A program made the position numbers and the translations under genes. From the NCBI RefSeq assembly GCF_002575655.3, contig NC_053041.3, positions 371,983,054 to 372,047,053 on the forward strand: DNA of 64,000 nucleotides, in the 5' to 3' direction. This stretch comes from Aegilops tauschii subsp. strangulata. Its lineage: Eukaryota; Streptophyta; Magnoliopsida; Poales; Poaceae. The notes below the pieces were generated by a model that did not search any database, was not told the origin of the DNA, and was given only the letters and a program-made list of their open reading frames with translations. Of the stretch, positions 23,511-34,272 are shown in pieces. Every line of letters starts with the position of its first letter. Position 1 is the first letter of the stretch.

Positions 23511-24906
23511 ATGGTCTTCTTCAAAGACATCTCCAGCGATTCCTCCTCCGGCGACTACTACTTCACCACCCGGGTATGCCTCTCTTCTCTCTCTCGGGCT
23601 ATGACTTGGAATGAAGGATTTTTACCCGGAGGTCGATTTGAGTCGTTTCTTCCTCTTGTAGCTCCCTAAGACCATCAGTGGCAACGAATGGAGTGGGGTG
23701 GCTGAAGATCTATATGCTCATTTTCACCATCAATCTCCATGTGTGAAGCTACTTGCGTTTGATTCTGTGGACACTGGGAGGAAGTTTCTGGCATGTGCAG
23801 AGAAGGTTAGACCCTCTTCCGTTATTACAAATCATTTGTTAGATGTGATTCAGACACTGTCACGGTCCCAACCCATTCATACCACACCTTCAACCAAACG
23901 CATCCTAAGACAGTGTCACAGTTTGTACCTTGTATCTTAAATTGTTGCCATCTCATCAGCGGTGCCATTAGAGAATTATTTGCCACCGCTTCAGCAGTTT
24001 CTGCAGCCAACTTTGGTCCACACATCCGAGCAGCCAAGCAGTAAAATACTAAATCTTTATGGCACGAAAGAACTGGGCATCGGAGCAACTACGTGCTCCG
24101 GAGTCCGGGTCCCTGATTTTTTTTCCGCTGCATCGGCTCGCCAGTTCAGGGCACCGGTGCGAGATGTAGCAACAGTTGTCTTTACACCAGTTTTGGCATA
24201 CATAGTGGACGGCCTTAGTGCTATTAGTTCTATATTACTAAATTTGTGCATGTACACACCTGTTAGTATCAATTTGCTGTCATCCAAACACTGTCGCTAT
24301 GCTGTTGCAGTTATATTTACCTTCCTCATAAAATGTTCAATTTATTATTTATTGTACATGAGTAAGAACTTGTAGCGTCGTTGTAGTTAATTATAGCTTC
24401 TGATGTTCCAGAATTTGGTTGTTGTCTCAGTACCAATTATTTCATTTGCACATTGATCTTTTCGAGAAGATATGTCATAATTAACATGTTTCTTCAGTTT
24501 TTCAAAATAAGCATTGGTGATTTTCTATGTTGCTATAAACCCGTTTCCCCTACAATTGTTACTGATCTAGTTTTAAATATTATAGGATGAACGGAAGTGT
24601 TCTTACTTGGAGTGGGTTGATCAAGAGTGGCCACAGTCTTTGAAGATGTGCCTAACGAAGCTCTGGAGCATGTATGAGGAAGTGAACACAGCTAGGCTTA
24701 GAGAAAGTCTTGTAAACGCTGAAGCATATTTCAAGATGCGGGATAAAAAGTTGAAGGTGGAGAATGAGCTCGGATGTTTTAAAAAAGACTTTGCTAAGAT
24801 GGTGTTGGCGAAGGAGGAGGCACTTTCCCAGTTGGCCCGTGCAAAACGGGTTCTTACTGAACTGAAAGCAGAGGTGGATAAGACAAGGCTGGATGATCTC
24901 GATTAG
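23511..24906 (+). CDS. Three-exon GRF-zinc-finger-like coiled-coil protein, about 175 residues
   Basis: I infer exons 23511-23573, 23662-23805 and 24586-24906. All junctions are in phase and have GT/AG ends (GTATGC, TTGTAG; GTTAGA, TTATAG). Exon 1 encodes MVFFKDISSDSSSGDYYFTTR. Exon 2 has PCVKLLAFDSVDTGRKFLAC and exon 3 begins DERKCSYLEWVDQEWPQ. The spaced Cys residues around TGRKFLAC and the EWVD-EWP signature match the GRF-type zinc fingers common in small grass proteins of unknown function, which are often near transposons. The rest of exon 3 is a Lys/Glu-rich coiled coil ending KTRLDDLD. GRF fingers in other proteins bind nucleic acid; here that is an inference. The gene appears intact and is the best-preserved cargo of the 10.3-kb element. 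Confidence 0.68.
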
Positions 24907-25277
24907 GGAAATGAATATATTGTTCTTATGAAGTTCAACTAGCTATATGTTGTACTGTGTTGTTTTCATGTAGCTACCGTACTGTGATGTTATAATATAT
25001 TTATGTGCGTGATATGAAATTGGCAAACAGCTGTTCGATATGAAATGTGAATTTGCTTAGTACTGGAATTATTAATTGTAAACTAATAAACCTGCTAAAT
25101 GTGTCATGGACCTTGGCAAACGGTTCTAGCAGTAAAAGCGGTTGCGACGGATAGCTCAATGCCACACAGTTTTCTTCATCAAATCATGTGTGATATAGTT
25201 GATAAAAGCAAACAGTTAACCAAGGAAGACCGTGTGTGATAGTTACACCTTTCACACACGAGCCTACACATAAAACT
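24907..25277 (+). other. 3' flank of the GRF-like gene
   Basis: AT-rich sequence resembling a plant 3' UTR, then scattered copies of the element's AAACGGTT and GTGTGTGAT words. No gene is seen. Confidence 0.5.
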
Positions 25278-25588
25278 GTGTGGGATTTACGTCCTAACGA
25301 AAACGTTTTCCCTGGATTGACTGTGTGGGATGTACATAAGAACGGAAACGTATTCCTTGGATTGACTGTGTGTGATATACATACGAACGGAAATATTTTT
25401 CTGGGATTCACTGTGTGGGATGTACATACCTACGGAAATGATTTTCTTGGATTACCGTGTGGGATGTACATACCTACGGAAATGATTTCTGGGATTCACC
25501 GTGTGGGATGTACATACCTACGGAAATGATTTCTGGGATTCACCGTGTGGGATGTACATACCTACGGAAATGATTGGGTTTCAATGCC
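25278..25588 (+). repeat. Seven ~44-bp subterminal tandem units, right end
   Basis: Units beginning GTGTGGGATGTACATAC start at about 25278, 25323, 25368, 25413, 25457, 25501 and 25545. Each ends with CTGGGATTCAC or a variant. The last three are nearly identical, so recent amplification is likely. Confidence 0.88.
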
Positions 25589-25742
25589 TCGCCCGATCGC
25601 ACACGGCCCCAGCCTGGGTCCCAGGAGGGACTATCCCCGATGATTTCTGGGTCATGTGGGAAGGACACCCTATCGCACACACTCACATGGCGACAGTTCC
25701 AAATGCTGTCGCGAAAAGGGGTAAACCGTTTGTTTAGGACCG

Positions 25743-26355
25743 ACGCGCACCAGTGCCCCATTGAAGTCCTCAAGCGGACATTCTCCTCAGCTGATGAAAA
25801 GGGCAAGGTTACTGCTGTTATTGATGAAGGCATTCGTCCATTGGATGGTCAATTTCGCAAAGCTGCATCTTACTCCACCAATGATGACTCTGCCACCCAT
25901 GACTCTGCCGCCAATGCCACAAAGCAAAATCCTCAAGTCCCAACTCCAAGGTGATGACTGATCGTGAGCTTCTCCTCGGTCTTCACCAGAAGGTCGATCG
26001 CAACCACAAATGGTTCAAGTGTCAGTTTGGTTTGATTCTTCACAACATTACTGCTACACACAATTCAGCGAAGAAGAACCACTACTACCTCCATGAAGTA
26101 TTCAATCGCACCTGGGATGTTCTATCTCACCTTTATGGCGAAGAAGATCTCAATCAGATGGGCTTCAAGTAGGACTTTGACTGGACTCAGCCACCGTCGA
26201 AGAAATTCAAGAAATTCAGAGTTCCTTCCTTGGTAGCCAGCTCATATTCTTCATCGCGCAAGACTGATGAGCATGAAGATTTGGACGACACTGCGGCAGG
26301 CCCTACTTCAACAACCGACCCCAACAACGCTAGCGCTCCTCCATCGACTTCGTGA
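25743..26355 (+). pseudogene. Env-like extra ORF of the Maximus/SIRE-type element, last part
   Basis: This continues the ORF that begins at 12223. Right after the inserted 10.3-kb element the frame reads HQCPIEVLKRTFSSADEKG. A frame change near 25950 leads to a helical stretch (LLGLHQKVDRNHKWFKCQF) and an acidic, Ser/Thr-rich tail ending at the TGA at 26353. A TAG stop at 26170 interrupts it. Removing the insert and one copy of the flanking ACGCG repeat brings the reading frames on the two sides into register, which supports the insertion model. The product is unknown; it is likely plant-specific to SIRE-type elements. Confidence 0.7.
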
Positions 26356-26862
26356 TATTCTTCAGGGGCGTTAGTCCTCATTTTTCGTCCCTTTTGGTCA
26401 TTTCATGGCAAAGGGGGAGAAATTTGAGTTAGTCTTCAAGCGGGTCTCTAATTATGGGCATTTTTTTGCTAAGTTACAACTCTCATTCTTTTGAAGACTT
26501 TGTTGGATCGGGTTGTAAACTTAAACCCGATGGTGGTCTGATACTTCTGCTATGTTTTTCTGCATGCTATTTCCTCAGTTATGTTAATGCACGCATGCTG
26601 AATTACATCAGTCACCATATTTCATCATGCATTTCAAATTCTTCATATCATATGTTAAACGCGTGTATGAATTACAAGATATAGGGGGAGATCTGCATGA
26701 TTCTACTCTTCAAATGTGCATTGTCTGAAGAGCAAATTCCTCACTATGCACATCTTCAGGGGGAGTTCTTCTATATCTTGCAATCAAATTCCTCAATATC
26801 AGTATTTACACTTCATATGTTTATCCCCGTTGAAAACTTAACCTATATTGTCATCAATCACC
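26356..26862 (+). other. 3' untranslated region of the Maximus-type element with repeated purine tracts
   Basis: No gene. GGGGGAG-containing purine words occur at about 26411, 26683 and 26759 before the final tract at 26863. Multiple such tracts are a habit of SIRE-type elements. Confidence 0.6.
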
Positions 26863-26876
26863 AAAAAGGGGGAGAT
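26863..26876 (+). promoter_or_regulatory. Polypurine tract
   Basis: AAAAAGGGGGAGAT lies directly before the LTR start TGTAAGTGCATC. This is the plus-strand primer used in reverse transcription. Confidence 0.85.
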
Positions 26877-27660
26877 TGTAAGTGCATCTAGTGCCCCTTA
26901 GTGATTTTGGTGTATTGAAGACTTATAGGTTAAGGGACTGATGCGTTTGTGAGTGTACACAGGTCTATAAGTCTATGAGGAGTTTGATATTTACAGAGAA
27001 AGTCAACCCCGAAAAATGAATGCCTTCAACTGAAGACTTTGGATTTCTGAGGACTTTCTGAAGACTTTGAAAGTGAAGAAATTGGTGTGACCATGAAGAC
27101 TTGATAATCATGCGAGGAATATGAAGCGTGCATACTTTTGTTTTCGTAGTTTCATTTTCTCTTTCTTAAGTCATTGGAAACACCGTACTGTTAAAGGGGG
27201 TCAAGGAAAAGCTAAGGAAAAATTTCCCAGTGATGCTCAACTCAAAATCCTACACTTGCCAATCCTTTCGAGTGAAGCAATTGGAAATCTCATACAGTTC
27301 AGTCAATTTCTTCAGTGACAGAGACGAAGTTCTTCTGGTCTCTGAGGAATTTATTCTGACTGAGGAGTTAGGAATTCGCCAGTGTGGATTGCCTACAAGT
27401 GAGGAACATGATAGCCCTGAGGAATTTGAGCCTCAAATTTATGACTGTTGCTGTGCTACGCGCCAGCTGTCCCAAAATATCTACCCACCTAACGGTCATA
27501 TCATTGAAGGGCATTTATGTCTTATCATGTTGGGCTGCTCCCTAGGCTATAAATTGCCGCCCCCTACAACCACTAGCTGGCAGGCTCCTCCGAGAGAAAC
27601 TGACACTTGTCATTGAGAGCATCCCATCCTCCGAGGACTTTGAGCAAAAATCGGAGATAG
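26877..27660 (+). repeat. 3' LTR of the Maximus/SIRE-type copia element, truncated
   Basis: It starts TGTAAGTGCATCTAGTGCC after the polypurine tract and contains a TATAAATT box at 27548-27555 with a leader after it. It breaks off at 27660, where Angela-type pol begins without any target duplication, so the junction is a rearrangement. A shorter stub of a similar LTR, in the opposite direction, lies at 54372-54542. Confidence 0.85.
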
Positions 27661-29207
27661 CGGGCCTGGATTCCAACAAATGGCTTGAAGCCATGAAATC
27701 GGAGATAGAATCCATGTATGAAAACAAAGTATGGACTTTGACAGACTTTCCCAATGATCGGCAAGCCATAGAAAATAAGTGGATCTTTAGGAAGAAGACT
27801 AACGCGGATGGTAATGTGACCGTCTGTAAGGCTCGACTTGTCGCTAAGGGTTATCGACAAGTTCAAGGGGTTGATTACGATGAGACCTTCTCACCTGTAG
27901 CGAAGCTGAAGTCCGTCCGAATCATGTTAGCAATTGCCGCATTCTATGATTATGAGATATGGCAAATGGACGTCAAAACGGCATTCCTTAATGGTTTCCT
28001 TAAGGAAGAATTGTATATGATGCAGCCAGAAGGTTTTGTCGATCCTAAGAATGCTGACAAGGTATGCAAGCTCCAGCGCTCCATCTATGGGTTGGTGCAA
28101 GCATCTCGGAGTTGGAACATTCGCTTTAATGAAATGAACAAAGCATTTGGGTTTATGCAGACTTATGGAGAAGCCTGTGTTTACAAGAAAGTGAGTGGGA
28201 GCTCTGTAGCATTTCTCATATTATATGTGGATGACATACTATTGATGGGAAATGATATAGAACTTTTGGAAAGCATAAAGGCCTACTTGAATAAATGTTT
28301 TTCAATTAAGGACCTTGGAGAAGTCGCTTACATATTAGGCATCAAGATCTATAGAGATAGATCGAGACGCCTCATTGGTCTTTCACAAAGCACATACCTT
28401 GACAAGATATTGAAGAATTTCAATATGGATCAGTCCAAGAAGGGGTTCTTGCCTGTATTGCAAGGTGTGAGATTGAGCACGGCTCAATGTCCGACCTCGG
28501 CAGAAGATAGAGAAAAGGTGAGTGTCATCACCTATGCCTCAGCCATAGGGTCTATTATGTATGCCATGTTGTGTACTAGACCTGATGTGAACCTTGCCGT
28601 AAGTTTGGTAGGGAGGTACCAAAGTGATCCCGGTATGGAACACTGGACATCGGTCAAGAATATCCTGAAGTAACTGAAAAGGACTACGGATATGTTTCTC
28701 GTTTATGGAGGTGACGAAGAGCTCGTCGTAAAGGGTTACGTCGATGCTAGCTTCGACACGGATCTGGCTGACTCGAAGTCACAAACTGGATACGTGTACA
28801 TTTTGAATGGTGGGACAGTCAGCTGGTGCAGTTGCAAGCAAAGCGTCGTGGCGGGATCTACAAGTGAAGCGGAGTAGATAGCTGCCTCGGAGGCAGTGCA
28901 GGAAGCAGTCTGGATGAAGGAGTTCATCGTCGACCTAGGAGTAATTCCCAATGCGTCGGGCCCAATGACTCTCTTCAGTGACAACACTGGAGCTATTGCC
29001 CTTGCCAAGGAGCCCAGGTTTCACAAGAAGACTAGGCATATCAAGCGTCGCTTCAACTCCATTCATGAATATATTCAAGATGGAGACATAGATATTTGTA
29101 AAGTGCATACGGATCTGAATGTCGCAGGTCCGTTGACTAAACCTCTTCCACTAGCAAAACATGATCAACACCAGAACCCTATGGGTGTTCGATTCATCAG
29201 AATGTAA
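27661..29207 (+). pseudogene. Angela/BARE-type copia pol fragment, copy 1
   Basis: It encodes the reverse transcriptase and RNase H half of a Ty1/copia polyprotein: KWLEAMKSEIESMYENKVW, then KARLVAKGYRQVQGVDYDET, the RT metal-binding motif YVDDIL, and the RNase H part with GSTSEAE and FSDNTGAIALA. It is broken by a TAA at 28672 and a TAG at 28876 (the normal tyrosine of the STSEAEY motif). It begins abruptly at 27661 after a truncated Maximus-type LTR, so protease and integrase are missing. It is nearly identical to 30968-32514, offset by exactly 3,307 bp. Confidence 0.93.
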
Positions 29208-29239
29208 CTAGATTATTGACTCTAGTGCAAGTGGGAGAC

Positions 29240-30754
29240 TGTTGGAAATATGCCCTAGAGGCAATAATAAAGTGGTTATTATTATATTTCCTTGTTCATG
29301 ATAATTGTCTATTGTTCATGCTATAATTGTATTAACCGGAAACCGTAATACATGTGTGAATACATAGATCACAACATGTCCCTAGTGAGCCTCTAGTTGA
29401 CTAGCTCGTTGATCAATAGATGGTTGTGGTTTCCTGACCATGGACATTGGATGTCATTGATAACGGGATCACATCATTAGGAGAATGATGTGATGGACAA
29501 GACCCAATCCTAAGCATAGCACAAGATCATGCAGTTCGTTTGCTAGAGATTTTCTAATGTCAAGTATCATTTCCTTCGACCATGAGATTATGCAACTCCC
29601 GGATACCGTAGGAATGCTTTGGGTGTATCAAACGTCACAACGTAACTGGGTGACTATAAAGGTGCACTACAGGTATCTCCGAAAGTGTCTGTTGAGTTGG
29701 CACGAATCGAGACTGGGATTTGTCACTCTGTATGATGGAGAGGTATCTCTGGGCCCACTCGGTAATGCATCATCATAATGAGCTCAATGTGACTAAGGAG
29801 TTAGCCACAGGATCATGCGTTACAGAACGAGTAAAGATACTTGCCGGCAACGAGATTGAACGAGGTATGGAGATACCGACGATCGAATCTCGGGCAAGTA
29901 ACATACCGATGGACAAAGGGAATTGTATACGGGATTGATTGAATCCCCGACATCGTGGTTCATCCGATTAGATTATCGAGGAACATATGGGAGCCAACAT
30001 GGGTATCCAGATCCCGTTGTTGGTTATTGGCCGGAGAGATGTCTCGGTCATGTCTGCTTGGTTCCCGAACCCGTAGGGTCTACACACTTAAGGTTCGGTG
30101 ACACTAGAGTTGTTATGGGAAATTGTATGTGGTTACCGAAGGTTGTTCGGAGTCCCATATGAGATCCCAGACATCACGAAGAGTTCCGGAATGGTCGGAG
30201 GTGAAGATTTATATATGGGAAGTCCAGTTTCAGTCGCCGGAATAGTTTCGGGGGTTATCGGTATTGTACCGGGACCACCAAAAGGTGTCCAGGGGTCCAT
30301 CGGGTGGGGCCACCTTCCCCGGGGGACTTAATGGGCTGAATACGGGAGGGAACCAACCCCCTAGTGGGCTGGTGCGCCCCCCCCCCCACCCAAGGGCCCA
30401 AGGCGCCTAGGGTTGGAAACCCTAGGGGGAGCGGGCGTCTCCCACCTTGCTTGGGGGGCAAGTCTCCCCCCTGGCCGCCGCCGCCCCCCCTCTAGATGCA
30501 TCTAGGGGGCCGGCCCCCTCTTCCCTTCCCCCTATAAATAGTGGGGGTGGGAGGGCAGCTGCACCCCTTCCCCTGCCGCAGCCCCTCCCTCCTCCAACAC
30601 CTCCTCCTCCTCCATAGTGCTTGGCGAAGCCCTGCCGGAGAACCGCAAGCTCCATCACCACGCCGTCGTGCTGCCGGAGCTCTCCCTCAACTTCTCCTCT
30701 CCCCTTGCTGGATCAAGAAGGAGGAGACGTCCCCGGGCTGTACGTGTGTTGAAC
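29240..30754 (+). repeat. Angela/BARE-type LTR, copy 1, 3'-truncated
   Basis: It starts TGTTGGAAATATGCCC after the purine tract AAGTGGGAGAC. It includes the TATAAATA box at 30533-30540. It loses homology to copy 2 just after GTGTGTTGAAC at 30754, where pol coding follows at once; the last ~211 bp of the LTR are missing. Confidence 0.92.
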
Positions 30755-32514
30755 CGGAGAGTAGCGCAGCTCAGGAAGATGTTTTTGTGGTGCCTGCACT
30801 GACTAGAGAGGAAGTTAATGATGATCATCATGAAACTTCGGATCAAGTTGCTACTGAACTTCGTAGGTCCACAAGGACACGTTCCGCACCACAGTGTTAC
30901 GGCAACCCTGTCCTAGAAATCATGTTGTTAGACAACGGTGAACCTTCAAACTATGAAGAAGCGATGGCGGGCCTGGATTCCAACAAATGGCTTGAAGCCA
31001 TGAAATCCGAGATAGAATCCATGTATGAAAACAAAGTATGGACTTTGATAGACTTTCCCAATGATCGGCAAGCCATAGAAAATAAGTGGATCTTTAAGAA
31101 GAAGACTAACGCGGATTGTAATGTGACCGTCTATAAGGCTCGACTTGTCGCTAAGGGTTATCGACAAGTTCAAGGGGTTGATTACGATGAGACCTTCTCA
31201 CCTGTAGCGAAGCTGAAGTCCGTCCGAATCATGTTAGCAATTGCCGCATTCTATGATTATGAGATATGGCAAATGGACGTCAAAACGGCATTCCTTAATG
31301 GTTTCCTTAAGGAAGAATTGTATATGATGCAGCCAGAAGGTTTTGTCGATCCTAAGAATGCTGACAAGGTATGCAAGCTCCGGCGCTCCATCTATGGGTT
31401 GGTGCAAGCATCTCGGAGTTGGAACATTCGCTTTAATGAAATGAACAAAGCATTTGGGTTTATGCAGACTTATGGAGAAGCCTGTGTTTACAAGAAAGTG
31501 AGTGGGAGCTCTGTAGCATTTCTCATATTATATGTGGATGACATACTATTGATGGGAAATGATATAGAACTTTTGGAAAGCATAAAGGCCTACTTGAATA
31601 AATGTTTTTCAATTAAGGACCTTGGAGAAGTCGCTTACATATTAGGCATCAAGATCTATAGAGATAGATCGAGACGCCTCATTGGTCTTTCACAAAGCAC
31701 ATACCTTGACAAGATATTGAAGAAGTTCAATATGGATCAGTCCAAGAAGGGGTTCTTGCCTGTATTGCAAGGTGTGAGATTGAGCACGGCTCAATGTCCG
31801 ACCTCGGCAGAAGATAGAGAAAAGGTGAGTGTCATCACCTATGCCTCAGCCATAGGGTCTATTATGTATGCCATGTTGTGTACTAGACCTGATGTGAACC
31901 TTGCCGTAAGTTTGGTCGGGAGGTACCAAAGTGATCCCGGTATGGAACACTGGACATCGGTCAAGAATATCCTGAAGTACCTGAAAAGGACTAAGGATAT
32001 GTTTCTCGTTTATGGAGGTGACGAAGAGCTCGTCGTAAAGGGTTACGTCGATGCTAGCTTCGACACAGATCTGGATGACTCGAAGTCACAAACTGGATAC
32101 GTGTACATTTTGAATGGTGGGACAGTCAGCTGGTGCAGTTGCAATCAAAGCATTGTGGCGGGATCTACAAGTGAAGCGGAGTAGATAGCTGCCTCGGAGG
32201 CAGTGCAGGAAGCAGTCTGGATGAAGGAGTTCATCGTCGACCTAGGAGTAATTCCCAATGCGTCGGGCCCAATGACTCTCTTCAGTGACAACACTGGAGC
32301 TATTGCCCTTGCCAAGGAGCCCAGGTTTCACAAGAAGACTAGGCATATGAAGCGTCGCTTCAACTCCATTCATGAATATATTCAAGATGGAGACATAGAT
32401 ATTTGTAAAGTGCATACGGATCTGAATGTCGCAGGTCCGTTGACTAAACCTCTTCCACTAGCAAAACATGATCAACACCAGAACTCTATGGGTGTTCGAT
32501 TCATCAGAATGTAG
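30755..32514 (+). pseudogene. Angela/BARE-type copia pol fragment, copy 2, fused to an LTR
   Basis: Copia pol from just before reverse transcriptase (RRSTRTRSAPQCYGNPV) through RNase H to the normal end GVRFIRM at 32512. RT motif YVDDIL is intact, as is the codon that is a stop in copy 1. The only in-frame stop is the TAG at 32182, shared with copy 1, so that stop predates the duplication. The open frame extends backwards without a stop into the LTR leader to an ATG at 30541, giving a 547-residue chimaeric frame directly behind the LTR TATA box. Gag, protease and integrase are absent, so the copy is not autonomous. Confidence 0.92.
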
Positions 32515-32546
32515 CTAGATTATTGACTCTAGTGCAAGTGGGAGAC

Positions 32547-34272
32547 TGTTGGGAATATGCCCTAGAGGCAATAATAAAGTGGTTATTATTATATTTCCTT
32601 GTTCATGATAATTGTCTATTGTTCATGCTATAATTGTATTAACCGGAAACCGTAATACATGTGTGAATACATATATCACAACATGTCCCTAGTGAGCCTC
32701 TAGTTGACTAGCTCGTTGATCAATAGATGGTTGTGGTTTCCTGACCATGGACATTGGATGTCATTGATAACGGGATCACATCATTAGGAGAATGATGTGA
32801 TGGACAAGACCCAATCCTAAGCATAGCACAAGATCATGCAGTTCGTTTGCTAGATCTTTTCTAATGTCAAGTATCATTTCCTTCGACCATGAGATTGTGC
32901 AACTCCCAGATACCGTAGGAATGCTTTGGGTGTATCAAACGTCACAACGTAACTGGGTGACTATAAAGGTGCACTACAGGTATCTCCGAAAGTGTCTGTT
33001 GAGTTGGCACGAATCGAGACTGGGATTTGTCACTCTGTATGATGGAGAGGTATCTCTGGGCCCACTCGGTAATGCATCATCATAATGAGCTCAATGTGAC
33101 TAAGGAGTTAGCCACAGGATCATGCGTTACGGAACGAGTAAAGAGACTTGCCGGCAACGAGATTGAACGAGGTATGGAGATACCGACGATCGAATCTCGG
33201 GCAAGTAACATACCGATGGACAAAGGGAATTGTATACGGGATTGATTGAATCCCCGACATCGTGGTTCATCCGATTCGATTATCGAGGAACATATGGGAG
33301 CCAACATGGGTATCCAGATCCCGTTGTTGGTTATTGGCCGGAGAGATGTCTCGGTCATGTCTGCTTGGTTCCCGAACCCGTAGGGTCTACACACTTAAGG
33401 TTCGGTGACACTAGAGTTGTTATGGGAAATTGTATGTGGTTACCGAAGGTTGTTCGGAGTCCCGGATGAGATCCCAGACATCACGAGGAGTTCCGGAATG
33501 GTCCGGAGGTGAAGATTTATATATGGGAAGTCCAGTTTCAGTCGCCGGAATAGTTTCGGGGGTTATCGGTATTGTACCGGGACCACAGGTGTCCGGGGGT
33601 CCACCGGGTGGGGCCACCTTCCCCGGGGGACTTAATGGGCTGAATACGGGAGGGAACCAACCCCCTAGTGGGCTGGTGCACCCCCCCCCAAGGGCCCAAG
33701 GCGCCTAGGGTTGGAAACCCTAGGGGGAGGGGGCGTCTCCCACCTTGCTTGGGGGGCAAGTCTCCCCCCTGGCCGCCGCCGCCCCCCCCCCCCCCCTCTA
33801 GACGCATCTAGGGGGGCCGGCCCCCTCTTCCCTTCCCCCTATAAATAGTGGGGGTGGGAGGGCAGCTGCACCCCTTCCCCTGCCGTAGCCCCTCCCTCCT
33901 CCAACACCTCCTCCTCCTCCGTTGTGCCTGGCGAAGCCCTGCCGGAGAACCGCAAGCTCCATCACCACGCCGTCGTGCTGCCGGAGCTCTCCCTCAACTT
34001 CTCCTCTCCCCTTGCTGGATCAAGAAGGAGGAGACGTCCCCGGGCTGTACGTGTGTTGAACGCGGAGGTGCCGTCCGTTCGGCGCTTGGATCGGATCTTC
34101 CGTGATTTGAATCGCCGCGAGTACGACTCCATCTACCGCGTTCTTGTAACGCTTCCGCTTAGCGATCTTCAAGGGTATGAATATGCACTCACTCTCTCTC
34201 GTTTTTAGAATCTCCTAGATTGATCTTGGTGACACGTAGGAAAATTTTGAATTATTACTATGTTCCCGAACA
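32547..34272 (+). repeat. Angela/BARE-type LTR, copy 2, complete, 1,726 bp
   Basis: It starts TGTTGGGAATATGCCC after the same purine tract and ends TATGTTCCCGAACA. The TATAAATA box is at 33840-33847. Next bases are GTGGG and not a primer site, so it is a 3' LTR. Differences from copy 1 are few, mainly in C-runs near 30370 and 33790. Confidence 0.92.

Larger units (their letters stand above)
15416..25742. mobile_element. 10.3-kb gene-carrying DNA element, CACTA-like or unclassified
   Basis: The element splits the env-like ORF and is flanked by the 5-bp direct repeat ACGCG (15411-15415 and 25743-25747). The left end is ACACTACGATC, close to the CACTA start CACTAC; the right end is TTTAGGACCG, with no matching inverted terminus. 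Both ends are rich in short tandem repeats built around ACAAACGGT and GTGTGCGAT words, as in subterminal regions of CACTA elements. Inside are four gene-like units (16575, 17723, 22199, 23511), a 512-bp repeat array and a 5S-like promoter with a hairpin. I see no transposase, so it must be mobilised in trans or be immobile. Confidence 0.6.

Noticed and set aside
25236..25529. 97-codon frame of repeated Val-Trp-Asp-Val units
   Set aside because: It is a translation of the 44-bp subterminal tandem repeat, which happens to stay in frame for part of the array.
18713..25588. CRISPR array
   Set aside because: The repeats are 512-bp or 44-bp contiguous tandem units without unique spacers, in a plant nuclear genome.
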